Made by a program: the position numbers and the translations under genes. From RPQJ01 sp963748985 (GTDB lineage Bacteria; Pseudomonadota; Gammaproteobacteria; Steroidobacterales; Steroidobacteraceae), in contig CAVVKQ010000020.1 in NCBI GenBank assembly GCA_963748985.1, positions 62,001-126,000 on the forward strand: 64,000 nt of DNA. Reading direction: 5' to 3'. Below the pieces are notes generated by a model, which saw nothing but the letters and a program-made list of their open reading frames with translations, was not told where the DNA came from and did not search any database. Of this stretch, positions 7,894 through 16,666 are shown piece after piece; position 1 is the stretch's first letter; each line of letters starts with the position of its first letter.

Positions 7894-9379
7894 CTACTGC
7901 ACTCGCGGCCCGACGCGACGGCCCGCCTGGGGCGGGACAGGCAGGTCCGCGTGCTCGCGGGCCAATTGCTCGAGCCGGGCTCGCACCGCGCCGAGGATCG
8001 GCATCGCCTTGTGGTTCGCCGTGTCCACGTGCAGGTGCATCTGCTCGGCGGTGGCGAGCAGCGTCGCATCGCTGGCTGCGGTACAGTCGATGAAAAACGT
8101 GCAGTCGCTTGTCGTCGAACGCGAGGACTTGCGTGGTGACCTCGAGCGGCTCGTTGACCCGCGCTTCGGCCATGTGCACCAGGTGCGACTCGACCGTGTA
8201 GAACATGCGCGCCGCCGCACGGTAGCCTTCGTCGACACCCACGCGCCGATACAGCGCATCCATGGCGTCGCCAAAGACCTGCAGGTAGCGCGACTCGCTC
8301 ATGTGGCCGTTGTAGTCGATCCACTCCGGGCGCACGTACGTGCCGAGAACGCGCAGCGGTTGTCCCACGCTCGCCGGCTCGGGAGCCTCGTCGCGGGCGG
8401 CATCCGCATACAGGCGCGCCTCGAGCGCGCGCAGGGTCGACCCGGCACCGATGTCGTGTTCGCGCAGCACCTGCTGGATCGTCACCAGGTAGTCATCACG
8501 CAGTCGCTCGAGTTCGCGGATGGAGCGCCCTGCGGCCTGCGCCTGCGTGCCCTCCACCATGCGGTCGATCAGCGCCTCGGTGAGTTCGGGTGCCTCGAGT
8601 TTCGTCCACGGCCACTTCAGGCACGGCCCAAACTGCGCCAGCATGTGGCGCATGCCCGTCTCGCCGCCCGCGAGGTGGTAGATGAGATTGGTGCCCATGC
8701 CGGCCCAGCGCAGGCCGGGACCGTAGATGATCGACTCGTCGAGTTCACCCGTGGTCGCGACGCCGTCGTTGACCAGGTGCAGGATTTCACGCCACAACGC
8801 CTCCTGCAGCCGATCCGTGAGGTGGCCGGGGACCTCGCGCCGCACGTGCAGCGGGTGCATGCCGATGTACGTGAAGAAGGTCTTTGCCGCATCGATCGTC
8901 TGCTGGGACGTCTGCTGGCCGCCCACCAGCTCCACGAGCGGCAGCAGGTACACCGGGTTGAAGGGATGCGCGACACAGAATCGCTCAGGCGCGCTCATGT
9001 CGCGCTGCAGGTCCGTCGGCGTCAGTCCGGAGGTGCTCGAGGCAATGATCACGTCCGGCGCCGCCTGCCGGCTGACCTCGGCCAGCATTCGCTGCTTGAG
9101 CTCGAGCTGCTCCGGGATGTTCTCCTGGATGAAGTCGGCCCTGGCCGCCATCGCGGCCAGGCTCGTCGTGAAGGAGAGCGCGCCTTTCGGCGGCAGCGGG
9201 GCCAGCGTCAGCCGGGCCAGTGCGGGCTCGGCGTTGGCGACTGCAGCGCGCAGCCAGGCCTCCATCTCGGGCTTCACGTCCGCCGCGACGACGTCGATCC
9301 CGAAGTGCAGTGCGCGCGCCGCCCAGCCCGCGCCGATCACGCCGGTGCCGAGCAAGCCCAGGGTCTTCACTGCACGCAT
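7894..9379 (-). CDS. L-carnitine dehydrogenase/betainyl-CoA thioesterase fusion, with one frameshift
   Basis: Residues 1-320 or so are a 3-hydroxyacyl-CoA dehydrogenase-type NAD enzyme, with the Rossmann motif LLGTGVIGAGW and catalytic-histidine segment CVAHPFNPVYLLPLVEL. Residues from about 340 form a hotdog thioesterase (YVRPEWIDYNGHMSESRY). This order matches known bifunctional carnitine dehydrogenase/betainyl-CoA thioesterases, which convert carnitine to 3-dehydrocarnitine and release glycine betaine downstream. Near 8070 the reading frame shifts: LHVFHRLYRS continues in another frame as SDATLLATAEQMHLHVDT to a stop at 7894. Without correction the unshifted frame runs to 7865 with unrelated sequence. 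A sequencing indel is likely because both flanks are well conserved. Confidence 0.85.
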
Positions 9380-9442
9380 TGGGGGCTCCCATTGTCGTCA
9401 TCGCACCCGCGCGCAGGCAGTTGCGGCGGCCGCGCGTTTTGT

Positions 9443-9470
9443 CACGGCCATAATATAACATGCGGCCGTG
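9443..9470 (-). promoter_or_regulatory. Operator/promoter region of the carnitine dehydrogenase operon
   Basis: CACGGCC (9443-9449) and GGCCGTG (9464-9470) form a perfect 7-bp inverted repeat around an AT-rich 14-bp core. On the minus strand this core contains TTATATTATGG, with TATATT or TATTAT as candidate -10 elements. It lies 64-91 bp upstream of the dehydrogenase start. The placement suits autoregulation by the TetR gene inside the operon. Confidence 0.4.
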
Positions 9471-9553
9471 CGGGGTCTCGACGCTGCGCGCCTGCTCACC
9501 CCAACAGCGCCGGTCGGCGCGGAGTTTCGCTCAACCAGCCGTGTTCAAACGGC

Positions 9554-10762
9554 TCAAACGTCGGCCGGCGGCGTCGCGCGACGCCGGTCAGGCGCGAAGA
9601 AGGGCCGGTCGACGACACGCGCACGGCACATCCGACGCTCCCACACCAGTTCGCGGTTCAGGTAGATCTCGGCCCAGACGACGCTGCCGACCGCGATGCA
9701 CGGAGCGTCCACCATGGCGAGCGCGAGATTGCGCTTGCAGGTCGGCGACCACATCGCGGACGACACGCTGCCGACCTCCTTGCGCCCGGAACGGTCCGCG
9801 TAGAGCAGCGCGTTGACGGCCGGCTTGTTGCCTTCGATGTCGAGACCGACCAGTTGCCGGCACGGGCCGCGCCTCTGCTCGTCGAGCAGGGCCCGACGAC
9901 CCGTGAAGTGACCCTTGCTGAAATCGACCAGCCAGCCGAGCCCGAGTTCGAACGGCGAGCGCGAACTGCCGACACGCAGTGTTCGCTCGGCCGAGATGAA
10001 GTCGACGTTTGGCGCCAGGAAGCCTGCCTCGATCCGCGCAAGATTCAGCGCGCGCGAACCGATCGGACGGATGCCTCGCGACTGGCCGCGCGTCATCAGC
10101 GTGTCCCACAGGCGGAGCGCGTCCCCGGGCGCGACCCACAGCTCGTAGCCGAGGTCGCCGGTGAATCCGGTGCGTGAGACGGTCACATGCAGGTGGTCGG
10201 TCACGAACTCCCCGACCTCGAAGGGTTTCAACCGCTCCACGCCGGCGAGCCCGAGCTGCTTCAGGATCGCGCACGACGTCGGGCCCTGCAGTGCCAGTGC
10301 GGCGATCTGCTCGGTGACTTCAGTGACGGCGACGTCGAAGCCGCGCGCGGAATCGAGCAGCCAGTCGATCTGCCGCTCGGCCGTGCACAGCCGGTATTCG
10401 CTCTCGCCCAGCCGGAAGATCGTGCCGTCGTCGATCACGTGGCCGTGGTCATCGCACCAGACGCAATAGCAGACCCGGTTCAACTTGAGCTTGGCGACGT
10501 CGCGCGTGACCAGGCGATTGAGGTAACGCGCGGCATCCGGGCCGGCCACGCGGTACTTCACCATCGGCGTCAGGTCGTACAGCGTCGCTGCGTTACGGAT
10601 GGCGAAGTATTCCTGCTCGACCGTCGTGAAGACGTCGACGGTCGTGTATCCGCTCCACGGAATGAAGCTGTCGAGCTGGCTCAGGGCGCGCGCGCGCGGA
10701 TGAAACGGTGTCGGCAGCAGCGGCTGCAGGTAGTGCGGCGGCAGCGGAGATTCGTCGTGCAT
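9554..10762 (-). CDS. GcvT-like aminomethyltransferase/demethylase
   Basis: A 402-residue single-domain GcvT-family protein. ATG 10762 is one base past the TGA of the upstream flavoprotein (TGACATG). Family features are FAIRNAATLYDLTPMVKYRV, the folate-site aspartate region HVIDDGTIFRL, SRTGFTGDLGYELWV near residue 210, and the C-terminal barrel. Such proteins transfer a C1 unit from an N- or S-methyl substrate to tetrahydrofolate; relatives include the glycine-cleavage T protein and DMSP demethylase DmdA. The substrate here is unknown. As last gene of the aminotransferase/flavoprotein operon it may capture the C1 group released upstream. A hairpin-like AGCCGT...ACGGCT at 9537-9554 touches the stop codon, without a clear T run. 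Confidence 0.82.
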   Translation of the reverse strand: MHDESPLPPHYLQPLLPTPFHPRARALSQLDSFIPWSGYTTVDVFTTVEQEYFAIRNAATLYDLTPMVKYRVAGPDAARYLNRLVTRDVAKLKLNRVCYCVWCDDHGHVIDDGTIFRLGESEYRLCTAERQIDWLLDSARGFDVAVTEVTEQIAALALQGPTSCAILKQLGLAGVERLKPFEVGEFVTDHLHVTVSRTGFTGDLGYELWVAPGDALRLWDTLMTRGQSRGIRPIGSRALNLARIEAGFLAPNVDFISAERTLRVGSSRSPFELGLGWLVDFSKGHFTGRRALLDEQRRGPCRQLVGLDIEGNKPAVNALLYADRSGRKEVGSVSSAMWSPTCKRNLALAMVDAPCIAVGSVVWAEIYLNRELVWERRMCRARVVDRPFFAPDRRRATPPADV

Positions 10763-10763
10763 G

Positions 10764-12344
10764 TCAGGACGCCTGCGCCAGGACGTGTCGCGCGGCATTG
10801 CGGCCGGCGGTGCCCATCACGCCGCCGCCCGGATGCGAACCCGCGCCACACAGGTAGAGACCCGGCAGCGGCGTGCGGTACTGCGCGGCTCCCGGCACGG
10901 GACGCAGCATGAAGAACTGGTCGAACGCGAGTTCCGCATGGTGCCAATGCCCCCCGGTGATCCGGAATTTCCGCTCGATGTCGAGAGGCGTCAGCAGCTC
11001 GTACGCGCGCACCTGGCTGCGCAGACCGGGCGCGAAGCGTTCGAGTACCTCGATGACCTTGTCGGCCATGCGTTCGCGCCCCGCTTCCCACCCGTCGCGA
11101 AGCGCGTACGGCGCGTACTGGACGACTGCCGAGATCACGTGCCCTCCGGCCGGGGCGAGCGCTGGATCACGCACGGTCGGCACGGTGATTTCGATGGCCG
11201 GTGCGGCAGAGTACTCGCCGTACTTGCTGTGATTGAAGGCGCGCTCGATGTAATCCAGCGACGGCGCCACCAGCAGGCGGCCGCCGGATGCCGTTGCATC
11301 CTGGCCGGTGAACCTCGGCGCCGAATCGAGCGCGAGGTGCAGCTTGGCCGCGAGACCGTTGGTGCGCAGATGGCTGACCTTGCGCACGAAGCCCGTGTCG
11401 AGGTGCTCCGCACCGAGCAACTGCAGCAGCGTCGTCTTCGGGTCGGCGCTGGAAATCACCGCCCGCGCCGCGACTCGTTCTCCGGATTCGAGCAGCACGC
11501 CGCAGGCAGTGTCGTTCTCGACCAGCACGCGATCCACCGGGGCGTCGGTGCGGATCGTGGCGCCTGCCGCGGCTGCCGCTCGCGCCAATGCGTCGCACAC
11601 CGCACCCATGCCGCCGAGTGGCTGCGACAGTGCCCGCGGACCCGCACCGCTTTGCGCAGCCAGCCGGTAAAGCAACGTGAGCACGGTTCCCGGCGAGCGC
11701 GGACCGAAATTCGTGCCGAGGACCGCATCGAGGCCCAGCGCCCCCTGCAACAGCGGCGACTCGAACTGCTCTTGCAGCAGGTCGTAGACGTTCATGGCGC
11801 CGATGCGCAGCAGCTCGCGCATGTCGCGCCGCCCGAGGCGCCGCACCCGCCAGCCGAGACCAAGCAAGGCCACGCGGTCCGACCACGCGGTGGTGCCGAG
11901 TCGGGGCGGTTCCTGCTCGAGGACTGGACCGAGCAGCCGGGCGAACCGATCAAGCCGCTCGATCAGCCGCCAGTAGGCGTCGGCGTCACGCGTCGACAGG
12001 GGCGTCGAGCCGGACAAGCCTGCCGGGCCGAGCGTGATCGATTCCCCATCCGGGGACAGCGCAGACGTTGGCATCCGCGTTGCTGCGAAACGCAAGCCGT
12101 GAGCTTCAAGTGCCAGCTCGTCGATCAACTGCGCGGACATCTGGTGCAGGACGTGCGCGCAGGCCGAGACCCGGTAGCCCGGAGCAAACTCGTGCGTGAT
12201 CGCGGCGCCGCCTACCTGCGTGGCGGCCTCGAGCACCAGCACCGAGCGCCCTGCCCTGGCCAGGTACGCGGCGCAGACCAGGCCGTTGTGACCGCCGCCG
12301 ATGACAATGCAGTCGTAACGCCCGGCGGGTTGCACGGCGCTCAC
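10764..12344 (-). CDS. PYROXD2/phytoene-desaturase-like FAD oxidoreductase, second copy
   Basis: The 526-residue protein starts at GTG 12344, which overlaps the TGA of the preceding gene (GTGA), indicating translational coupling. An upstream ATG at 12443 would add 33 residues inside that gene. The N-terminal dinucleotide-binding motif is CIVIGGGHNGLVCAAYLARA. A PRSPGTVLTLLYR-LGGMGAV region lies mid-protein, and the C-terminal FAD-contact motif is GLYLCGAGSHPGGGVMGTAG. It belongs to the carotenoid-desaturase-like/PYROXD2 amine-oxidase superfamily, whose bacterial members are mostly uncharacterised. The adjacent paralogue suggests a heterodimer or successive oxidations. Confidence 0.82.
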   Translation of the reverse strand: MSAVQPAGRYDCIVIGGGHNGLVCAAYLARAGRSVLVLEAATQVGGAAITHEFAPGYRVSACAHVLHQMSAQLIDELALEAHGLRFAATRMPTSALSPDGESITLGPAGLSGSTPLSTRDADAYWRLIERLDRFARLLGPVLEQEPPRLGTTAWSDRVALLGLGWRVRRLGRRDMRELLRIGAMNVYDLLQEQFESPLLQGALGLDAVLGTNFGPRSPGTVLTLLYRLAAQSGAGPRALSQPLGGMGAVCDALARAAAAAGATIRTDAPVDRVLVENDTACGVLLESGERVAARAVISSADPKTTLLQLLGAEHLDTGFVRKVSHLRTNGLAAKLHLALDSAPRFTGQDATASGGRLLVAPSLDYIERAFNHSKYGEYSAAPAIEITVPTVRDPALAPAGGHVISAVVQYAPYALRDGWEAGRERMADKVIEVLERFAPGLRSQVRAYELLTPLDIERKFRITGGHWHHAELAFDQFFMLRPVPGAAQYRTPLPGLYLCGAGSHPGGGVMGTAGRNAARHVLAQAS

Positions 12345-13942
12345 CGCGGCACCGTCCGGCCCAGATCGCGCAACACCGCATTCGCGGCATTTGCGCCCGG
12401 CGCGCCCATCACGCCACCGCCCGGATGCGTGCTCGATCCGCACAGGTACAGTCCCTGCAGGGGTGTGCGGTATTGCGCGTACCCTGGAATCGGCCGGTTG
12501 AACAGCAACTGGTCCATGGTGAGTTCACCCTGGAAGATGTTGCCTTCGGTCAGGCCGACCTCACGCTCGATGTCCCAGGGCGTGCGCACCTCTGCGTGCA
12601 GGACCAGGCTCTTGAAGTTGGGGCTGTGGCGAGCGATGGTGTCGATCACCGTAGCGCCGAACGCCTGGCGCTTCTCCGCGTCCCACGGGCCGCTTGCGAG
12701 CTGGTACGGGCAGTACTGCACGAAGACCGACATGTAGTGCTTGCCGTCGGGCGCCATGGTGGGGTCGATCTGCGACGGGATCAGCATGTCGATGTACGGC
12801 GCGCGCGACCACGTCCCCTCCTTCCAGTCGTCGTAGGCACGCTCCATCATCTCGATGGTATCGGTGACGTGCATGTCGCCACGTGAGCACGGCGCGCCTG
12901 CCGGAATCGCCGGGAACACGGGCAGCCCGTCGAGCGCGATGTTGAGCTTGCCCGACGAACCGCGGATCTTGAAGTTGCGTACCTGCTGCACGAACTCGCC
13001 TGGCAGTTCCTTCTCGTCGACCGACTCGAGAAACGTGCGCTTGACGTCCATGCTCGAGAGCACCCGCGACGCGCGGATCTCCTCGCCATCGTGCAGCACG
13101 ACGCCGACGGCGCGCCCGCTGCGGACGAGAATCCGGTCGATCCCGGCGCCGGTCCGCACCGTTCCCCCGCTCGCCTGCAGTGATGCAGCCAATGCCGCGG
13201 TGACCGCGCCCATGCCGCCACGCGCAAACCCCCAGGCGCCGACGGTGTCGTCAATTTCGCCCATGTAGTGGTGCAGCAGCACATAGGCCGTGCCGGGTGA
13301 GCGCGGCCCGAGCGCGGTGCCGATGATCGAGCTGCCGGCAAAGTGCGCCTTGACGATCTCGCTCTCGAAATACTCATCGAGAAAATCGGCGGCGCTCATG
13401 GTCCAGAAGCGCAGCGTGTCGTAGATGCGCTCGGAACCGAGCCGATTCAGCCGAAACCCGAGGTCGAGCAGCGATGCGATGTCGCGCGGCCGGAACGACG
13501 TGGGGTCGGGCGGTTCGCGCAGCAGCAGCGGCTTGATGAACTTGCACTGCCGCATCACGTCGCGCGAATAGCGGTCGTAGGCCTCGGCATCGCGCCGCGA
13601 ATGCCGGCCGATCTCGCGGCGCAGCGCGTCGTGGTTGTCGTAGATGGCGAGATGCCCGCCGTCGCTCATCATCGTGCAACCGCCGTCGTACGGGATGATC
13701 TGCAGGCCGAACTTCGGCAGCTCCAGGGCGCGCATGATCTCCGGGCGCAGCAGGCTGCAGACGTACGAGCAGTTCGAGTAGGTGAAGTTCTCGTACAACT
13801 GGCGGCTCACGGCCGCGCCACCGACGTAGTCGTTGCGTTCGAGCACCTGCACCTTGAGACCGGCACGCGCGAGGTAGCACGCGGCCACCAGCCCATTGTG
13901 GCCGGCGCCGACGACGATCGCGTCGAGTGTCGTCCCGCTCAA
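12341..13942 (-). CDS. PYROXD2/phytoene-desaturase-like FAD oxidoreductase, first copy
   Basis: The 533-residue protein begins at TTG 13942, overlapping the TGA of the aminotransferase (TTGA). The same frame is open further upstream only as noise inside the aminotransferase gene. Motifs are AIVVGAGHNGLVAACYLARA (FAD-binding), RSPGTAYVLLHHYMGEIDD, ARGGMGAVTAALAASL and the C-terminal GLYLCGSSTHPGGGVMGAPG. It is homologous over its whole length to the next gene but clearly diverged. It is predicted to oxidise a C-N or C-C bond using FAD; no substrate can be read from sequence. Confidence 0.83.
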   Translation of the reverse strand: MSGTTLDAIVVGAGHNGLVAACYLARAGLKVQVLERNDYVGGAAVSRQLYENFTYSNCSYVCSLLRPEIMRALELPKFGLQIIPYDGGCTMMSDGGHLAIYDNHDALRREIGRHSRRDAEAYDRYSRDVMRQCKFIKPLLLREPPDPTSFRPRDIASLLDLGFRLNRLGSERIYDTLRFWTMSAADFLDEYFESEIVKAHFAGSSIIGTALGPRSPGTAYVLLHHYMGEIDDTVGAWGFARGGMGAVTAALAASLQASGGTVRTGAGIDRILVRSGRAVGVVLHDGEEIRASRVLSSMDVKRTFLESVDEKELPGEFVQQVRNFKIRGSSGKLNIALDGLPVFPAIPAGAPCSRGDMHVTDTIEMMERAYDDWKEGTWSRAPYIDMLIPSQIDPTMAPDGKHYMSVFVQYCPYQLASGPWDAEKRQAFGATVIDTIARHSPNFKSLVLHAEVRTPWDIEREVGLTEGNIFQGELTMDQLLFNRPIPGYAQYRTPLQGLYLCGSSTHPGGGVMGAPGANAANAVLRDLGRTVPR

Positions 13943-15267
13943 GCCGGCCGCCGGTGTCCGGCGCCGCCCGAGCGCAGGGTCGTGTCGACCGCGATCTCGA
14001 ATGCCCGCATCGTGTCCGCCAGGCACGCGTCGTCGTGCGCTGCCGACACGAACCAGGGTTCCCGCGAGTCCGGCTCGCAGAGAATTCGCTCGTCGTGCAG
14101 CACGCGCGCCATGGCGTCGTAGAACGAATAGTCGCTGCGTTTCCAGTCGCGGTAGTTGCGCGGCGGCTCGTGCGCGAAATACAGCCCGCTCATCGACGGG
14201 TGGCCGACGAAGCTGTGCGGAATGCCGCGCGACTGCAACACGGCGCGCATGCCGTCGCGCAGGCGCGTGCCGTAGTCCGCGACCCGTTCGAGCGCATCGG
14301 TCTCTTCGAGGATCTCCAGCGTCTTCTCGGCTGCTGCCAGTGCGACGGAATGCGCGGTGTAGGTTCCGCCGTGGGCGACGCCACGGCCGAGCTTGCGCAT
14401 GATTTCCTCGCGTCCCGCGAGCACCGAGATCGGATAGCCGTTGCCGATCGCCTTCGCGAACGTGCAGAGATCGGCGTCGACGCCGTAGAGCTGCTGCACG
14501 CCGCCGCGGGCCACGCGAAACCCGGTCTTCACTTCGTCGATCAGCAGCACGACCCCATGCTTGTCGCAGAGGGCGCGTGCGGCGCGCAGGTATTCCGGTT
14601 CGGCGGCGATACCGAGACAGTTGCCCATGATCGGCTCGATCAGCAGGCAGGCGATGCGCCCGGCGGCACGCTTGAACACGTCCTCGAGCTGGTTGGCATC
14701 GTTCGCCTGCACGAAGTGGGCGAAGCTGCGCAGCCCGACCGGCACGCCTTCGCTGTAGGGATACACGGTCGGCTCGCCGACCTCGTTCCACTTGTCCATC
14801 GGCGTGAACCACATCGCGGCATCGAACAACCCGTGGTAGCTGCCTTCGAGGATGACGTAGTCGTCCTTGCCGGTGTAGGCACGGGCCAGGCGCAGGCCGG
14901 CCATCACGGCTTCCGTGCCGGAGTTCGAGAAGCGCACGAGTTCAGCGGCCGGCACCATGCGGGCGATGCGCTCGGCGACGGCCAGCTCGCGCTCGGTCGA
15001 GAGCGCGAATACACCGCCGACGTCCATGCCTTTGCGCGCGGCTTCGTCGACGCGAGGATCGGCGTAGCCGAGGATCGCCGGGCCGTAGCCCAGGCGGTAG
15101 TCGACGTACTCGTTGTCGTCGATGTCGGTCACGCGCGCGCCGCGGCCGTGCTTGACGTAGATGGTTCGCTCCTCGCCCCAGAAGCGGAAGTTCGAGGCGA
15201 CACCAAGGGGCAGGCGTTTGACGGCCCGCCGGAAATGAGCGTTGCTCCGGGTCAGGTCTCGCGCCAT
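13939..15267 (-). CDS. Class III PLP aminotransferase, glutamate-1-semialdehyde aminomutase-like
   Basis: A 442-residue protein from ATG 15267 (MARDLTRS); an in-frame ATG at 15282 is also possible. It shows the PLP-phosphate segment RFSNSGTEAVMAGLRLARA, the pyridine-nitrogen aspartate in VVLLIDEVKTGFR (about residue 244) and the Schiff-base lysine in CTFAKAIGNGYPISVLAG (about residue 272), all intact. GSA-mutase-like enzymes encoded away from haem genes usually act as omega-aminotransferases or mutases on secondary metabolites or amines. It is first in an operon with two FAD oxidoreductases and a GcvT-like protein, and divergent from a Rieske oxygenase, suggesting catabolism of an amino-containing substrate. 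Confidence 0.87.
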   Translation of the reverse strand: MARDLTRSNAHFRRAVKRLPLGVASNFRFWGEERTIYVKHGRGARVTDIDDNEYVDYRLGYGPAILGYADPRVDEAARKGMDVGGVFALSTERELAVAERIARMVPAAELVRFSNSGTEAVMAGLRLARAYTGKDDYVILEGSYHGLFDAAMWFTPMDKWNEVGEPTVYPYSEGVPVGLRSFAHFVQANDANQLEDVFKRAAGRIACLLIEPIMGNCLGIAAEPEYLRAARALCDKHGVVLLIDEVKTGFRVARGGVQQLYGVDADLCTFAKAIGNGYPISVLAGREEIMRKLGRGVAHGGTYTAHSVALAAAEKTLEILEETDALERVADYGTRLRDGMRAVLQSRGIPHSFVGHPSMSGLYFAHEPPRNYRDWKRSDYSFYDAMARVLHDERILCEPDSREPWFVSAAHDDACLADTMRAFEIAVDTTLRSGGAGHRRPA

Positions 15268-15325
15268 GTCTCGGCCCTCCATGCTCGGGCAAAACCCAGG
15301 GATCGCTGCGCGCGCCGGAACCGGG

Positions 15326-15354
15326 CCGACAGCAGGTCTATATGACCATATAAT
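15326..15354 (+). promoter_or_regulatory. Sigma70-like promoter of the Rieske oxygenase gene
   Basis: CCGACA (15326-15331), a 17-bp spacer and a perfect TATAAT (15349-15354) make a good promoter reading toward the oxygenase start at 15484. The palindrome at 15339-15352 overlaps the spacer and the -10 element, so a bound protein would block RNA polymerase. Confidence 0.55.
15339..15352. promoter_or_regulatory. Palindromic operator in the divergent region, site 1
   Basis: TATATG-AC-CATATA is a perfect 6-bp inverted repeat with a 2-bp spacer in the 216-bp gap between the aminotransferase operon and the Rieske gene. It overlaps the -10 element of the predicted oxygenase promoter. Confidence 0.5.
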
Positions 15355-15435
15355 TACTGCTTTGAGAAGCTGGACGGCTATGGCTGGCTACGCTTGTCAC
15401 GCTGGCTTGCCAGACATTCATGTCAGGGCGTAGAT

Positions 15436-15449
15436 TGCATGCCCATATA
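15436..15449. promoter_or_regulatory. Palindromic operator in the divergent region, site 2
   Basis: TGCATGCCCATATA matches site 1 at 11 of 14 positions and keeps the CATATA half exactly. It sits 97 bp downstream of site 1 and 34 bp before the Rieske start codon. Paired sites would allow cooperative binding or looping by a regulator such as the TetR-Rieske fusion encoded nearby. Confidence 0.35.
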
Positions 15450-15483
15450 GTCGGCGTTACCTAACCGCCTCCGGAGTCGCCAG

Positions 15484-16653
15484 ATGACGAGCTCTACCGC
15501 CGAGCGCAGCGATCTCCGCCCCGCGACCTCCGCGCCGGCACGGGCGATGCCCGCCTGGATCTACAACCACCCCGAGATGACGCGACTCGAGCTCGAACGC
15601 ATCCTGTTGCCGAGCTGGCAGATGCTCTGCCACGTCAGCCAGCTCAGCCAGGCCGGCGACTACGTCACCCTGGACATCGGTGCGGAAAGCGTCGTCGGCC
15701 TGCGCGACCGCGACGGAGTGATCCGGGCGTTCCACAACGTCTGCCGTCATCGCGGCGCGCGACTGCTCGACGGCGACGGCAACTGCGCGGGTCCGATTAC
15801 CTGCCCGTACCACGGCTGGTCGTACCGCCATGACGGTGCACTGATGGGCGTGGCGGCACGGGAGACTTTTCCCGACCTCGACCGTTCCGGGCACGGGCTG
15901 CGGCCGGTGAAAGTGGACGTCGCGTTCGGTTTCGTCTTTGTCGCGCTGGCCGGCGATCCGCCGCCGGTCGCCGGGACCTGGGGCACGTTGGCAGACGACT
16001 TCGAGACCTATCGCTTCCAGGACATGGTGCCGCTCACGCCCATCACGACCGAGACCTGGAACGTGGACTGGAAGATCGCGATGGACAATTACCTGGAGTC
16101 GTACCACGTGCCAATCGGCCATCCGGGGCTGAACCGCATGTTCACGCCCGATTACGACGACCAGACCGGGGTTCCGGGCGTGGCGCGCGGCGTGAGCTGG
16201 CTGCGCGAGCAGCCTTCGACACGCTGGGCCGAGCGCAGGTACCAGCAGCTCGTCCCACATGTCAGCCAGCACCTGCCCGAAGCCAATCGCCGCTGCTGGC
16301 GCTTCTACAGCATGCTGCCGAACCTCGGCATCGACGTCTTTCCCGAGCAGATGGATTTCTTCCAGGTGCTGCCGGCCGGTCCCGGCAAGTGCACGATTCG
16401 CGGCGGAATTTATGGATTGCAGGATTCCAGCCGCGCGACGCGCGTCGTTCGTTACCTGGGCCAGAGAATCAACCAGTCAGTCAATGGCGAGGACCGATGG
16501 CTGTGCGCGCGCGTGCAGCGCGGGCTGGCGTCGAGCAGTTACACGCCAGGTCCGCTGTCAGAGCTCGAGCGCTGGATGCGCGAGTTCCACGACCTGCTGC
16601 GCGAACGCATCCCGGAGACCCGGCAGGCACAGGCCCCGGCACAGTTCGCGTGA
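15484..16653 (+). CDS. Rieske-type N-demethylating/hydroxylating oxygenase, alpha subunit
   Basis: A 389-residue protein. The Rieske [2Fe-2S] ligands are C87 and H89 (NVCRHRGARLL) and C107 and H110 (TCPYHGWSY). The catalytic domain has VDWKIAMDNYLESYH with H208, then H213 (IGHPG), the two histidines of the mononuclear iron site; the carboxylate ligand lies further on. A C-terminal NGEDRWLCARVQRGL segment is typical of the choline/betaine/carnitine oxygenase group (GbcA, CntA, stachydrine demethylase). It would demethylate or cleave a quaternary amine with O2 and electrons from a reductase not encoded nearby. It is divergent from the aminotransferase operon and convergent with the TetR-Rieske fusion. 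Confidence 0.88.
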   Translation: MTSSTAERSDLRPATSAPARAMPAWIYNHPEMTRLELERILLPSWQMLCHVSQLSQAGDYVTLDIGAESVVGLRDRDGVIRAFHNVCRHRGARLLDGDGNCAGPITCPYHGWSYRHDGALMGVAARETFPDLDRSGHGLRPVKVDVAFGFVFVALAGDPPPVAGTWGTLADDFETYRFQDMVPLTPITTETWNVDWKIAMDNYLESYHVPIGHPGLNRMFTPDYDDQTGVPGVARGVSWLREQPSTRWAERRYQQLVPHVSQHLPEANRRCWRFYSMLPNLGIDVFPEQMDFFQVLPAGPGKCTIRGGIYGLQDSSRATRVVRYLGQRINQSVNGEDRWLCARVQRGLASSSYTPGPLSELERWMREFHDLLRERIPETRQAQAPAQFA

Positions 16654-16666
16654 ACCCGACCGCGGG

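Noticed and set aside
12341..14812. An 823-codon open frame apparently fusing an N-terminal extension to the first flavoprotein
   Set aside because: The first 290 codons are out-of-frame sequence of the aminotransferase gene. The flavoprotein starts at TTG 13942, where homology begins.
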